64,000 nt of DNA, from contig NZ_CP040753.1 of assembly GCF_006064855.1 (NCBI RefSeq), positions 2,964,501 to 3,028,500 of the forward strand, written 5' to 3'. Below the pieces are notes generated by a model. The model worked only from the letters and a program-made list of their open reading frames with translations, was not told the origin of the DNA and did no database searches. The translations under genes were made by a program, and so were the position numbers. Shown here piece by piece: positions 47,709 through 56,962 of the stretch. This DNA is from Sulfitobacter sp. BSw21498 (GTDB lineage Bacteria; Pseudomonadota; Alphaproteobacteria; Rhodobacterales; Rhodobacteraceae). Position 1 is the first letter of the stretch; every line of letters begins with the position of its first letter.

Positions 47709-49376
47709 TTAAGATGTCCACGCCATCCGAGCGGGATGATATTCAAAGCCGATGTGGTGTCCGGCCCCGACCAGACCTTTGCGGGTATGGTTATACAATG
47801 AGCGCCAATAGGGCTGGATCGTGACCCCTTCATTCTGGATCAGCTCCTCGCCCTTTGCCATCAATGCGCGGCGTTTTTCGACATCGGCCACCGACAGTGC
47901 TTCGGCGACAAGCGCGTCAAACTCGGGGTTGGACCAACCGAATTCATTCCACGCTTCGCCTGACCGATACGCCAGCGCCCAGGTTTGGATGCCCAACGGG
48001 CGCGCGTTCCAGTTGGTTGACGAAAACGGGTATTTCGTCCAGCCGTTCCAGAAGGTCGCGCCGGGCAGGATGGTGCGCCTTACCTTGATGCCCGCATCGC
48101 GCAACTGTGCAGCGACCGCATCGGTCGTATCCTTGCGCCACGCATCGTCTATCGAAAAAAGCTCGTGTTCGAAATCAGCCATGCCGGCTTCTTCCATCAG
48201 GGCGCGTGCTCCTTCGGGGTCCGGCGCACGCGGGGGGAGCTCGGCGTATTCGGGGTGCATCGGGCCGATGTGGTGATTTTCAGCAACCAGACCGCGGCCC
48301 GCATGGCCGAGTTCAAGCAGGACAGCGTTATCGACTGCCATCGCCAATGCCCGGCGCACGCGGACATCGGCATAAGGCGTTTTACCATCGACCTCGGCCA
48401 ACTGGTTGGTGCGGATCACAATGGTCGCGGCCGTTGCGATTTCGTTCTGGTTCCAATCCTCAAGTGTGCCGAACACCTCAATGAACTCGCCCTCGACAGA
48501 GTAGGTGGCATCGATTTCGTCAGCTTCCGCTGCGGCGACGAAGGCCGAAGGGTCGGTGCCATAATCGATGTATTCCAGACGGTCGATATAAGGTCCCCCA
48601 TAAATCTCCGAGCCCCACCAAATGTGATCGGGGTTCTGCACCAACACGGCCTTGACGCCGACCTCGACCATCTCGGGGAGATAGGGGCCTGTGCCGACCG
48701 GATTGTGGAGCATGGTCTCGGGGTCGAACCCCTTGGGCACGATGGCGGCAGGATAGTCTGCCATGCCGGGAATGAGCGTGATATCAGGCTTGGGCAGCGA
48801 GAGTTTGACGGTGTGGTCATCGACCACCTTAATGGCCCCCTCGATCGCCTGACCGGTTTTCGCGTCGATAAGGGTGGCAAAGCGACCGGCCATCGAATTG
48901 CCTTCTACCGATTTATCGCACCAGCCGGTAATGTTTCGGGCCACGTCGTCGGCGGTAAAGGCCGTGCCGTCGTTCCACGTGACACCCTTGCGCACGTTCA
49001 AAAGATATTCGGTGGCATCGTCGTTGATCTCCCAGCTTTCGAGCAAAGCGGGTGTAAAGGTGCCGTCGTTTTCCCAGATACAAAGGTATTCAAGCCAACC
49101 GCGGGTGACGTTGGCGATCTGAGACCAATCATAGGTGCGCGGGTCCCTCGGGGCGCGGACCTCCATCTGCATCCGGACGGTGCCGCCGGTCTTATGCGCT
49201 GCGGCCTGAGCCGGCACCGCCATGCCAATCATCGCATAAGCTGTTGCTGTTGTGGCCCCGAAGGCGCTGGCCAGAGCGAGAAATTCGCGGCGGTTGACGG
49301 GATCGCGTTTGGCAGCTTCGGCCGAGGCATGAATGGCCGCGGGCAACGGTGTTCCGATACGGGTTAAGAACGTCAT
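47709..49376 (-). CDS. Peptide-type ABC transporter substrate-binding protein, orphan, Tat-like signal
   Basis: A 555-residue extracytoplasmic binding protein of the SBP_bac_5 group (dipeptide/oligopeptide type), with blocks [18 protein letters not shown] near 130 and [16 protein letters not shown] near 220. The N-terminal signal [12 protein letters not shown] has two arginines (residues 29-30) as in Tat signals, followed by an Ala-rich stretch to about 60. No permease or ATPase is beside it, so it is an orphan that would need partners elsewhere. Its ATG has GAGGAAG upstream. Confidence 0.88.
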   Translation of the reverse strand: MTFLTRIGTPLPAAIHASAEAAKRDPVNRREFLALASAFGATTATAYAMIGMAVPAQAAAHKTGGTVRMQMEVRAPRDPRTYDWSQIANVTRGWLEYLCIWENDGTFTPALLESWEINDDATEYLLNVRKGVTWNDGTAFTADDVARNITGWCDKSVEGNSMAGRFATLIDAKTGQAIEGAIKVVDDHTVKLSLPKPDITLIPGMADYPAAIVPKGFDPETMLHNPVGTGPYLPEMVEVGVKAVLVQNPDHIWWGSEIYGGPYIDRLEYIDYGTDPSAFVAAAEADEIDATYSVEGEFIEVFGTLEDWNQNEIATAATIVIRTNQLAEVDGKTPYADVRVRRALAMAVDNAVLLELGHAGRGLVAENHHIGPMHPEYAELPPRAPDPEGARALMEEAGMADFEHELFSIDDAWRKDTTDAVAAQLRDAGIKVRRTILPGATFWNGWTKYPFSSTNWNARPLGIQTWALAYRSGEAWNEFGWSNPEFDALVAEALSVADVEKRRALMAKGEELIQNEGVTIQPYWRSLYNHTRKGLVGAGHHIGFEYHPARMAWTS

Positions 49377-49533
49377 GATCTTCCTCTCTGGTCGGGTGTC
49401 GCCCGCTGTTTTTCTTTAATTCAATACCTAGCATGTTTTCAGACATTTCAAGCACCGCCCGCTGTGGTGCGGGGCGGCGGCCTGGTGCGATAGGCCCGTT
49501 ATTGTTCTGCCCGTGGGGGCCGAAGGCAAAGAA

Positions 49534-49572
49534 TGCCTCCGGCGGGAGTTTAAAGGGCAAAATGAAGCGCGG
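49534..49572 (-). repeat. 39-base dispersed repeat, copy 1, behind fahA
   Basis: This stretch (plus strand begins TGCCTCCGGCGGGAGTTTA) is 35 of 39 bases identical to 57311-57349. It touches the stop codon of fahA on the minus strand. A small four-pair CTCC/GGAG hairpin lies within it. Confidence 0.7.
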
Positions 49573-50826
49573 TTATGCCGTGGGTTTGGCGGGGAGGATG
49601 GTGCCGGCGCATGCGCCAAAACCGATGCGGTAGCCGTCCCCCGCAGCATGGCCGGTCAGGATCATCGTGTCGCCATCGCGCACAAAGCTGCGGGTAGAGC
49701 CGTCGTTCAGGGTGATTGGTTCCGCGCCGCCCCAGCTGAGTTCAAGCAAGCTGCCGCGGGCGTCTTTATCTGCGCCCGAAATCGTGCCGGAGCCCAGCAA
49801 ATCGCCCGCATTCATGGCACAGCCCGAGGACGCGTGATGCGCCAGTTGTTGCGGCGCTGAATAATACATCGTGTTGTAATTGGTGCGCGCGATCACCTGT
49901 TGCTCACCGCCGTCGGGCTGAAGGATGACCGATAGGTTAATGTCGTAAAGCATCGGTTTAGGCTCTGCCAGATAAGGCAGCAGATCGACTTCGCGTTCGG
50001 GGGTGGAGGTCCGGAAGGGCTCTAGCGCTGCTTTGGTCACGATCCACGGCGAAATGCTGGTGGCGAAGGCCTTGGCCTGAAAAGGGCCAAGCGGTTGATA
50101 CTCCCACGCTTGGATGTCGCGTGCGGACCAGTCGTTCAGCAAGACGTAACCAAAGATCATCTCGTCCGCTTGGGCCACGCTGGGGGTGTCGCCCAGTTCG
50201 GTAGAGGTGCCAACGATGGCGCCAAGCTCAAGCTCTATATCAAGGCGTTCGCTTGGGCCGAAATACGGGCGGTCTGCATCTGCGGGTTTGATCTGGCCGT
50301 TGGGACGATGGATGTCGGTACCTGACACAATCACAGTAGACGCGCGCCCGTTATAGCCAATCGGCATGTGCAGCCAGTTCGGCGGCAGCGCGTTTTCGGC
50401 ACCGCGAAACATCGTGCCGACATTGGTGGCATGGTGCCGGCCCGCATAGAAGTCGGTGTATTCAGAAACAACAATCGGCATATGCAGGCGGACGTCGGCC
50501 ATGGGGATCAGATGTAACGCGACTTTTGCCTGATCCGGACTGTCGGTTGACAGCAATTCAATCAGACGGCTGCGCAGGGTGGCCCAGGCTTCGGGGCCCA
50601 AATCCATCACGTCATTCCAATAGGGCACGTCAAAGACGGGGTCGAAATGCAGCAAGATCAGGTCTTCGGCTTCTATCGCGGCCATATCGAGCACCATATC
50701 ACCGATCGCCACACCGCAGCGCGGTTCAAGCGTGTCCGTCGAGAACACCCCGTAGGGCAGATTGTTGAGCGGAAAGTCAGTGTCGGCGCTGTTCGCGCTT
50801 TCAATCCAAGAAGTGAGCAGTGTCAT
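49573..50826 (-). CDS. fahA: Fumarylacetoacetase
   Basis: FahA splits fumarylacetoacetate to fumarate and acetoacetate, the last step of tyrosine and homogentisate breakdown. The 417-residue protein has an N-terminal SH3-like domain and a C-terminal FAH domain with metal ligands in EYTDFYAGRHHATNVG near 125, IELELGAIVG near 200 and LLNDWSARDIQAWEYQPLG near 230. The ATG at 50826 has AAGGA upstream. Other homogentisate genes (hmgA, maiA) are not in the window. A divergent MarR regulator lies 223 bases away. Confidence 0.95.
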   Translation of the reverse strand: MTLLTSWIESANSADTDFPLNNLPYGVFSTDTLEPRCGVAIGDMVLDMAAIEAEDLILLHFDPVFDVPYWNDVMDLGPEAWATLRSRLIELLSTDSPDQAKVALHLIPMADVRLHMPIVVSEYTDFYAGRHHATNVGTMFRGAENALPPNWLHMPIGYNGRASTVIVSGTDIHRPNGQIKPADADRPYFGPSERLDIELELGAIVGTSTELGDTPSVAQADEMIFGYVLLNDWSARDIQAWEYQPLGPFQAKAFATSISPWIVTKAALEPFRTSTPEREVDLLPYLAEPKPMLYDINLSVILQPDGGEQQVIARTNYNTMYYSAPQQLAHHASSGCAMNAGDLLGSGTISGADKDARGSLLELSWGGAEPITLNDGSTRSFVRDGDTMILTGHAAGDGYRIGFGACAGTILPAKPTA

Positions 50827-50994
50827 AGGTGTTCCTTGCATGTCGTTCTGTACACGGTGACGTTTGTGGCGCGGGTCGGTATGCCGATAGGGGACCGGTA
50901 TGATGTTTTGGTGCCAATTTCAAACCCGTCAAGCTGGTGTGATGGGCGGGCGGTTGCTGGCTTGGGGTCGGGGGGCTTGTGGCGGCTCCCTTGC

Positions 50995-51045
50995 AAAATC
51001 GGCTGGGTAGGTAATAGTCCTTAGCCATACCTAACAAGCGATTTT
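50995..51045. promoter_or_regulatory. Nested inverted repeat between fahA and the MarR gene
   Basis: Two inverted pairs share one centre near 51020: AAAATCG (50995-51001) with CGATTTT (51039-51045), and TAGGTA (51008-51013) with TACCTA (51028-51033). It overlaps a TTGCAA/AATAGT promoter-like pair and lies just upstream of the MarR start, so it may be its operator. Confidence 0.5.
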
Positions 51046-51049
51046 ACCG

Positions 51050-51496
51050 ATGCCAGATCAGAAATTCGAGTTGACCCATTTCTTGCCTTATCTACTGAAT
51101 CAGGCAGCTGAATTGAGCAGCCTTGCGTTCCAGCGTACCTATAAAGACCGCTATGGCATGCTGCGGACCGAGTGGCGGGTGCTGTTCCATCTGGGGCTTT
51201 ATGGTCAGATGACCGCGAGCGAAATCGGGCAGCGCGCCAATATGCATAAGACCAAGATCAGTCGTGCGGTGCAAAAGCTGACCGACCGGCGGTTCGTCAC
51301 ACGGCTGCGGGGGGATCAGGACCGGCGGACAGAGCTGCTGTCGCTGACGGCCGCAGGACATGCAGCGTATGATGATTTGTTCGACGTGGCCAAAGCCTAT
51401 GATGCCCGTCTGACAGCGGACCTGACCACAGCGGAGCGCGAAACGCTAAAGCGGCTGCTGGTCAAGCTCGCAGCCGGGCAGGGTGGCGAAATCTGA
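51050..51496 (+). CDS. MarR family transcriptional regulator
   Basis: A 148-residue regulator with the winged helix pattern EWRVLFHLGLYGQMTASEIG near 41, recognition helix HKTKISRAVQKL near 70 and wing RLRGDQDRRTELL near 89. It is divergent from fahA and resembles regulators of homogentisate catabolism by position; the effector is not shown. An inverted repeat in the shared intergenic region may be its binding site. Confidence 0.9.
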   Translation: MPDQKFELTHFLPYLLNQAAELSSLAFQRTYKDRYGMLRTEWRVLFHLGLYGQMTASEIGQRANMHKTKISRAVQKLTDRRFVTRLRGDQDRRTELLSLTAAGHAAYDDLFDVAKAYDARLTADLTTAERETLKRLLVKLAAGQGGEI

Positions 51497-51531
51497 TGGT
51501 TGGTCGCGGGCACATGGCCCACCACTGAGGG

Positions 51532-52341
51532 TCAGAAGTTGACGTCGACACCGGGCAGGTTCAGCGCTTTCATCAGGTCGCGCAATTCCTGACGGGCGGC
51601 TACATTCGAGATATTGAGCTGTTTGACGCCGATATCCTTGAGGTCAAGCAGGGTCAGGCCGCGGGGAAACAGTTCGCGGAAGATAACGCGTTCGTTGAAA
51701 CCGGGCGCAATGCGAAAGCCGATGCGTTTGCTCAGGTTAGCGATGGCGCGTTCCATCTTGTCTTTGTTGACCATGCGCTGTGCGCCCATGCGGTTGCGCA
51801 CGACGATCCAGTCGATCGGGGCAAGGCCTGCCTGCGCGCGCAGCTGGCGCGCATTCCAGACCATTTCGGAATAGACGGACGGGCCGGTAATCTTGTCACC
51901 CATAGCATCAGTGCGTGCCAGAAGGTCAAAGTCGATAAAACTGTCGTTTAGCGGCGTGATCAGTGTGTCGGCTAGCGAATGTGCGACCTGGCTGAGACGG
52001 GTGTGCGACCCCGGGCAGTCGATCAGAATGAAATCCGACGTGGGCTCAAGCTCTGCCACGGCGGCGCTGAGGCGGTTGTCATAGATGTTTTCGCCCGGTT
52101 GCAGGCTGCTTGCCTCGATCTCGGGGAGCTCGTGCATCTCGGGGGAAGGGAGGTCCAGTTCAGCGCTTGCGAGGAATGATTTGCGATTGTCGACGTATCG
52201 CCCGAATGTGCGCTGGCGCAGGTCCAGATCCAGAACGCTGGTCTTGTGACCCATCCGTGCAAGGGCTGTTGCCACGTGCATAGAGACGGTTGATTTTCCG
52301 GCCCCGCCTTTTTCATTCCCGACGACGATAATATGCGCCAT
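51532..52341 (-). CDS. mipZ: Division plane positioning ATPase MipZ
   Basis: MipZ, a ParA/MinD-like ATPase, forms a gradient from the ParB-bound poles and blocks FtsZ assembly away from midcell in alphaproteobacteria. The 269-residue protein has the deviant Walker A NEKGGAGKST at 9-18, DLDLRQRTFGRYVDNR near 40, the Walker B ILIDCPGSHTRLS near 105 and the C-terminal FPRGLTLLDL typical of MipZ. It is monocistronic, with short inverted repeats in its leader at 52363-52379 and 52409-52422. Confidence 0.94.
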   Translation of the reverse strand: MAHIIVVGNEKGGAGKSTVSMHVATALARMGHKTSVLDLDLRQRTFGRYVDNRKSFLASAELDLPSPEMHELPEIEASSLQPGENIYDNRLSAAVAELEPTSDFILIDCPGSHTRLSQVAHSLADTLITPLNDSFIDFDLLARTDAMGDKITGPSVYSEMVWNARQLRAQAGLAPIDWIVVRNRMGAQRMVNKDKMERAIANLSKRIGFRIAPGFNERVIFRELFPRGLTLLDLKDIGVKQLNISNVAARQELRDLMKALNLPGVDVNF

Positions 52342-52497
52342 TGCGTTTTGTCCCTTTCACTCCCCGTTTTTGTCGGGGCCACATTGGGAAAAACCATATG
52401 GCACACATGGCGCTTTTGAAAGCGTTTGTGGCTCTAGATTGTGGTTATTGTTGCGAAATTCACCCGCAGCGGCAAGCGGCCCATCCGCAAGGCACAG

Positions 52498-52815
52498 CTA
52501 ACCCGAGCGCCGTAGCGAGCGGTCATGTGCCCCCATACGTCCAGTGTCAATCGTAACGCCGCTGACGTCGTTTACTGCCAGCTTTGCGCGACACGTCGAT
52601 GCAAGCTGGCGGAGTTCATCATGGGGCCCGTGCAACCGTTCAAGCGCGCCTGTCAGAACCAGTGCCTGCGCAAAGCAATTACGTTCGGCGAGGTCATGCG
52701 CCGCGATCAAATCCTCCGGCGGGAGGGGGGGCTTGTCTACTTGCGACAGGGGGGCGGTTGTGCGGTTTGCGCCAGCGCGAGGCTGACCTGAATCAGAGAG
52801 GGGGAAAGCGGGCAT
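52498..52815 (-). CDS. Hypothetical protein of 105 residues
   Basis: I do not recognise this protein. The ATG at 52815 has AAAGG at seven bases, a good ribosome site, and no better gene competes in the region. The N-terminal third is rich in Pro, Ser and Gly; the middle is a predicted helical block (EDLIAAHDLAERNCFAQ, then ALERLHGPHDELRQLAST). No membrane segment or signal is seen. It lies between mipZ and rpmE. Confidence 0.55.
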   Translation of the reverse strand: MPAFPLSDSGQPRAGANRTTAPLSQVDKPPLPPEDLIAAHDLAERNCFAQALVLTGALERLHGPHDELRQLASTCRAKLAVNDVSGVTIDTGRMGAHDRSLRRSG

Positions 52816-52961
52816 CAGCGAACCTTTCGTGGAGAGCTGAGGGGACTATGGACCGTAGTTGCTTTCCAAAACCTAAACATCGGCCAGTTTGTTCCGTAAA
52901 ATGCGAGGTAACCTTGGGGCAGGGGCGAGATGCCGCTTCTTTGACTAAAATACTGTGATCA

Positions 52962-52997
52962 AATAAAAAATGGCGCGCCCCTCGGGGCACGCCATTT
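52962..52997 (-). terminator. Terminator of rplS-rpmE
   Basis: On the minus strand a stem AAATGGCGTGCCCC / GGGGCGCGCCATTT with one mismatch and loop GAG is followed by TTTATTT. It lies 24 bases after the rpmE stop. Confidence 0.9.
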
Positions 52998-53020
52998 CTG
53001 AATTTCGCAATGGAAAGGGT

Positions 53021-53242
53021 TTAGAAGCCCAGACCTGCGTATTTGTTTTTGAACTTGGAAACGCGGCCACCGGTGTCCATCAAGCGGGATGTGCCGCCGT
53101 TCCATGCAGGGTGCACGGAGGGGTCAATATCCAGCGACAGTTGGTCGCCTTCTTTGCCGTAGGTCGATTTCATTTCCAGGATCGTACCGTCTGTCATTTT
53201 GACGTTGATCGTGTGGTATTCGGGGTGTGTATCGGCTTTCAT
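53021..53242 (-). CDS. rpmE: 50S ribosomal protein L31
   Basis: A 73-residue ribosomal protein beginning [20 protein letters not shown]. It has no CxxC pair, so it is the zinc-free (C-minus) form. It lies 11 bases after rplS, with which it is cotranscribed. Confidence 0.95.
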   Translation of the reverse strand: MKADTHPEYHTINVKMTDGTILEMKSTYGKEGDQLSLDIDPSVHPAWNGGTSRLMDTGGRVSKFKNKYAGLGF

Positions 53243-53253
53243 GACAGCTCTCC

Positions 53254-53637
53254 TTACGCGTTCGCGCCAGATTTTGGCTTGTAATGTACGTTTTCGACGA
53301 TGCGTGCCGACTTACCACGACGCGCGCGCAGGTAGTACAGTTTCGCACGACGCACACGGCCACGACGGACAACTGTGATGCTCTCGATGTTGGTGGAGTG
53401 CAGCGGGAATACGCGCTCTACGCCTTCACCAAAGGAAATCTTGCGCACAGTGAACGAGCCGGCAATACCTTTGCCGTTGTTACGTGCAATGCAGACGCCT
53501 TCGTAGTTCTGAACGCGGGTACGTGTACCTTCGGTCACTTTAAAGCCCACGCGGATGGTGTCACCGGCGCGGAAGTCAGGGATTTCTTTCCCCAGTTCGG
53601 CGATTTGTTCCGCCTCGATCTCAGCAATCAGGTTCAT
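53254..53637 (-). CDS. rplS: 50S ribosomal protein L19
   Basis: A 127-residue ribosomal protein at the subunit interface with the family blocks [20 protein letters not shown] near 21, [20 protein letters not shown] near 62 and [15 protein letters not shown] near 99. AAGGAGA precedes the ATG. It has its own promoter and a leader of about 170 bases; purC separates it from trmD. Confidence 0.97.
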   Translation of the reverse strand: MNLIAEIEAEQIAELGKEIPDFRAGDTIRVGFKVTEGTRTRVQNYEGVCIARNNGKGIAGSFTVRKISFGEGVERVFPLHSTNIESITVVRRGRVRRAKLYYLRARRGKSARIVENVHYKPKSGANA

Positions 53638-53711
53638 CTGATCGTCTCCTTTGAATGCTCGCGGTTAGTCCACGAAGTTTTGTACGATCCAAGAGCTTCG
53701 GTCTGTGTGGC

Positions 53712-53808
53712 GGGCCTGCCGCGGCAGCCCATCGAAGGTAGGGTCATCTTTGCTTGTCATCTGCGGATGCAGAAAAGACTGGAGCCGCTTACACACGATT
53801 CCAGACCT
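53712..53808 (-). other. Structured leader of rplS
   Basis: Three hairpins are seen in the untranslated RNA before rplS: CTGGA/TCCAG (53779-53804), TCTGC/GCAGA (53760-53773) and GGGCTGCC/GGCAGGCCC (53712-53730). A regulatory function by the ribosomal protein is possible but not shown. Confidence 0.5.
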
Positions 53809-53814
53809 GCGCGT

Positions 53815-53843
53815 CGTATAGGCGGGATGCCCTTGCAGATCAA
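53815..53843 (-). promoter_or_regulatory. Promoter of rplS-rpmE
   Basis: TTGATC (53843-53838) and TATACG (53820-53815) are spaced by 17 bases on the minus strand, a good sigma-70 pair located within the 234-base gap between purC and rplS. Confidence 0.6.
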
Positions 53844-53871
53844 GTCCCGATCACCAAAAGCGCCGCGCGTT

Positions 53872-54831
53872 TCAGCCGCTAAAATAGGGGCGAAGATTGC
53901 TGCGGACACGGTCCAGCACGGTGTCGCCCTTCAGATCGGGCACAAACCGCTGGCCGGTAATCGCCTCGAAAGCGTGGATATAGACTTGCGATGTGGCGGC
54001 GATCAAATCGGCAGGAATTTCGGGGATATCATCGTGATAGGGGTCGCAGCGCGCATCAACCCAAGATCGGATCACGTCCTTGTCAAAGGACGGTGGGCGG
54101 GTGCCGTTCTCCAACGCAGCCTCATAGCCTTCGGCCAGCCAGAACCGCGAACTGTCGGGTGTGTGGATTTCATCAGCCAGCAGGATATTGCCCTGCGCAT
54201 CGGTGCCGAATTCGTATTTTGTGTCAACGAGGATCAGCCCGTTTTTCGCCGCCATTTCTTGCCCGCGCGCGAAGAGTTTCAACGCAATGTCGCTGATCTG
54301 ATCCCATTGTGCTTGGGTGAGCAGGTCTTGGTCAAGGATCTCTTTGGCCGTCAGCGGAGCATCGTGGCCGCCGTCAAACTCTTTGGAGGTCGGGGTGATG
54401 ATCGGCGCAGGTAACGCCTGATTGTCGCGCAGGCCATCAGGAAAACGATGGCCGTACATCTCTCGTTCACCTTTCTTGTATAGCGTCAGCACCGAAGTAC
54501 CCGTTGAGCCAGCGAGATATCCGCGTACCACGATCTCGACAGGCAGAATGGTCAGGTGCTTGCCGATCACCACATTGGGGTCGGGATATTCAAGCACGTG
54601 GTTGGGGCAGATGTCGCTGGTGTTATCGAACCAGAACCGCGCGGTTTGCGTCAAAACCTGACCCTTGAACGGGATGGAGGTGAGAATACGATCAAAGGCC
54701 GAAATCCGGTCCGATGACACGAGAATACGCCGGTCGTCCGGCAGATCATAGCAGTCGCGTACCTTGCCGAAATAAGGGTTCGGCAGCTCATCGATGCGGG
54801 CGTGATCAAGGGTGCGGGTCAGGTCTGTCAT
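53872..54831 (-). CDS. purC: Phosphoribosylaminoimidazole-succinocarboxamide synthase
   Basis: PurC (SAICAR synthase) joins CAIR with aspartate using ATP in purine synthesis. At 319 residues it is of the longer type. It has [20 protein letters not shown] near 20, SDRISAFDR near 40, VVRGYLAGS near 104 and the [19 protein letters not shown] block near 200. It follows trmD by 19 bases. Its place between trmD and rplS is not the usual gene order. Confidence 0.95.
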   Translation of the reverse strand: MTDLTRTLDHARIDELPNPYFGKVRDCYDLPDDRRILVSSDRISAFDRILTSIPFKGQVLTQTARFWFDNTSDICPNHVLEYPDPNVVIGKHLTILPVEIVVRGYLAGSTGTSVLTLYKKGEREMYGHRFPDGLRDNQALPAPIITPTSKEFDGGHDAPLTAKEILDQDLLTQAQWDQISDIALKLFARGQEMAAKNGLILVDTKYEFGTDAQGNILLADEIHTPDSSRFWLAEGYEAALENGTRPPSFDKDVIRSWVDARCDPYHDDIPEIPADLIAATSQVYIHAFEAITGQRFVPDLKGDTVLDRVRSNLRPYFSG

Positions 54832-54850
54832 GGTCTGCCTTCCGTGAGGG

Positions 54851-55642
54851 TCACTTCTTGGAGGTATATTTAGCCCACATATCGGGGCGCCGTTGTTCTG
54901 TCAGCGTTTCGGACTGGGCCTGCCGCCATTTGGCGATTTCGCCGTGATTGCCGGACATGAGGACCGGGGGGATGGGGCGGTCTTTCCAGTCCGCAGGGCG
55001 GGTGTACTGCGGATGCTCCAGCAGGCCTGAGGAATGGCTTTCCTCGACCACGCTGTCGGCGTTGCCCAATACGCCGGGCAGCAGGCGCACGGTGGCGTCG
55101 ATCATAGCCTGCGCGGCCAACTCTCCGCCTGTCATGACAAAGTCGCCAAGTGACACTTCGGTGATGCCATAGTGTTCCATCACGCGTTCATCGACGCCTT
55201 CGAACCGGCCACACAAGATGGTGACGCCGGAACAGGTGGCTAGATCTTGGGCCATGGCTTGATCAAAGCGCCGTCCGCGTGGGGACATATAAAGGATCGG
55301 CCAACGCCCCGAGGCACCGGTCATCGCGTTCTCTATCGCGGGGCCAACCACATCGGCGCGCATAACCATGCCGGCACCGCCGCCTGCAGGGGTATCGTCG
55401 ACATTGCGGTGTTTGCCCACGCCATAGCCGCGCAGATCATGGGTGTTCAGCTGCCATGTGCCTTCTTGCAAGGCGCGGCCCGTGAGGCTGGCCCCTAGCA
55501 CACCTGGGAACTCTTCGGGGAAGAGGGTAACGATCTCGGCGCGCCAGACGCCAGCGTAATCGGGGGTGTCTTGCATCAGCTCGCGCGGCTTGAGGGTGGG
55601 GCGAACAGATTGCCGTCCGTGAGAACGTGAAGGAGTGTTCAT
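54851..55642 (-). CDS. trmD: tRNA (guanine37-N1)-methyltransferase
   Basis: TrmD methylates G37 next to the anticodon, keeping the reading frame. The knotted SPOUT fold is seen as [18 protein letters not shown] near 145 and [15 protein letters not shown] near 165, with the [15 protein letters not shown] loop near 80. The 263-residue form has an N-terminal extension of about 30 residues before [13 protein letters not shown]; a start nearer to the domain (for example at MQDTPDYAG) is possible. Confidence 0.95.
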   Translation of the reverse strand: MNTPSRSHGRQSVRPTLKPRELMQDTPDYAGVWRAEIVTLFPEEFPGVLGASLTGRALQEGTWQLNTHDLRGYGVGKHRNVDDTPAGGGAGMVMRADVVGPAIENAMTGASGRWPILYMSPRGRRFDQAMAQDLATCSGVTILCGRFEGVDERVMEHYGITEVSLGDFVMTGGELAAQAMIDATVRLLPGVLGNADSVVEESHSSGLLEHPQYTRPADWKDRPIPPVLMSGNHGEIAKWRQAQSETLTEQRRPDMWAKYTSKK

Positions 55643-55681
55643 GTGATATCGGCCTTTGGCATGGTGGCCTTCGGTTCTGAC

Positions 55682-56203
55682 CTAAGCGTCTTTTTCATCG
55701 GGCAGGATGCCCTCGGGCGGGTCCGCGATCATGCGACCCGACGCCAGATCGACAGTGGGGACCGCAGCCTTGGTGAAGGGGAGGAAAACCGTTTGCGAAC
55801 TGCCCGCGAGTTGCGTTTCAAGCAAATCGTCAGCGCCGTGGTTCTGGACCGTCTTGACCTTGCCGATCAGCGTGCCGCCGGTGTCATAGACCTCTAGCCC
55901 GATGAGGTCGGTGTGATAGAATTCATCGTCGGGCAGCGAAGGCAGTTGATCGCGCTGCGCAAACAGAATGGTGCCGCGCAGGGCGTCTGCCTCTTCTTTG
56001 GACGTGACATCGGTGATGCGGGCGACAAAGCCGTTTTTAACAGGGCGGACCAGCGCGAGATTGTAGCTGCGGGTGCCGTCTTCGCTGGATAGCGGGCTGT
56101 AGTTTTCGATGTCTTCTGGCACAGCGCAGTAGCTCTTTATCCGCAGCTCTCCGCGGACACCATATGAGCCAGAGATCGCGCCCACTGAAATTTTATCGCT
56201 CAC
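55682..56203 (-). CDS. rimM: Ribosome maturation factor RimM
   Basis: RimM assists 30S subunit head maturation near S19. The 173-residue protein has the N-terminal RimM barrel ([19 protein letters not shown] near 7) and a PRC barrel ([18 protein letters not shown] near 97). The GTG start at 56203 has GGAG eight bases upstream and overlaps the stop of the 49-residue gene by four bases (GTGA), which favours it over the longer frame. Confidence 0.94.
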   Translation of the reverse strand: MSDKISVGAISGSYGVRGELRIKSYCAVPEDIENYSPLSSEDGTRSYNLALVRPVKNGFVARITDVTSKEEADALRGTILFAQRDQLPSLPDDEFYHTDLIGLEVYDTGGTLIGKVKTVQNHGADDLLETQLAGSSQTVFLPFTKAAVPTVDLASGRMIADPPEGILPDEKDA

Positions 56204-56349
56204 TGCAAAAGCTCCGAGTTTAAGCAAATTGTACCGGTCCACTGACCTTCGCCCGCGCGGCATTCCGACTGCATCTGGTTGCGTTCAAACCAGATGCCAA
56301 TGGCAGCGCCGATTCCGAGGATAAGAAGAAGGCGAAGAAGACGAAACAT
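56200..56349 (-). CDS. 49-residue single-span membrane protein upstream of rimM
   Basis: An unrecorded short gene: its frame begins [20 protein letters not shown] and ends with the TGA that overlaps the rimM start. Residues about 4-20 form one membrane helix and are followed by a charged, partly cysteine-bearing tail (Cys30 and Cys42; [19 protein letters not shown]). It does not match a family I know. The coupling to rimM and the position after rpsP suggest a real translated gene. The ribosome site (GAAAG) is weak. Confidence 0.7.
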   Translation of the reverse strand: MFRLLRLLLILGIGAAIGIWFERNQMQSECRAGEGQWTGTICLNSELLQ

Positions 56350-56490
56350 TGTCAGCTTTCATTCTGGTCCAAAGGCAGGCCGCAAAGGCCAAAAGGTCGC
56401 AGGCCGTTCCGGCGGGACGTATCGTTTATGTAGCACGTACATCGGACAGGCTGCACGCGCAAAGATGCGGGCTGTCGCATGTACCTGAAT

Positions 56491-56520
56491 CTCTCGGCGC
56501 GAGCTGAGCCGCGCCGAGAG
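56491..56520 (-). terminator. Hairpin behind rpsP
   Basis: A perfect 11-pair stem CTCTCGGCGCG / CGCGCCGAGAG with an eight-base loop lies eight bases past the rpsP stop. There is no U-tract, so it may be a partial attenuator or RNA-stability element inside the operon. Confidence 0.6.
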
Positions 56521-56528
56521 AAAGCCGA

Positions 56529-56915
56529 TTATTCTTCGGCTGCGTCTTCTGCGGGAGCAGCAGCGGCTTCGGCAGCAGCAGTGGCCTTGGCTGCTTTTTC
56601 TTCAACGCGCTCTTGCGCTTTCTTGCCGGGGGTACCCTTCTTGGGGTTGTTCCGCTCGGTCTTGTCTTTCACGCCGGCAGCTTCAAGCATACGTGCAACG
56701 CGGTCCGTTGGCTGTGCGCCCTGGCCGATCCAGTATTGAACGCGCTCGACGTCCATTTTTACGCGCTCTTCGCTGTCTTTCGCCAGCAGCGGGTTGTATG
56801 TGCCCAGCTTTTCGATGAAGCGGCCATCGCGTGGCATGCGGCTGTCAGCTGCAACGATGCGGTAAAAAGGGCGCTTTTTGGAACCGCCACGGGCGAGACG
56901 AATTTTCATGGACAT
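56529..56915 (-). CDS. rpsP: 30S ribosomal protein S16
   Basis: S16, a 30S assembly protein, begins [20 protein letters not shown] after a short MS. The 128-residue length includes an Ala/Glu-rich C-terminal extension (from about 95), common in alphaproteobacteria. AAAGGA precedes the first ATG (56915) at about nine bases; the second ATG at 56909 is also possible. Confidence 0.96.
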   Translation of the reverse strand: MSMKIRLARGGSKKRPFYRIVAADSRMPRDGRFIEKLGTYNPLLAKDSEERVKMDVERVQYWIGQGAQPTDRVARMLEAAGVKDKTERNNPKKGTPGKKAQERVEEKAAKATAAAEAAAAPAEDAAEE

Positions 56916-56962
56916 GAGTAGTTTCCTTTAGGTTGGTACTGAGGTCAGGGACGCACCCGGAC

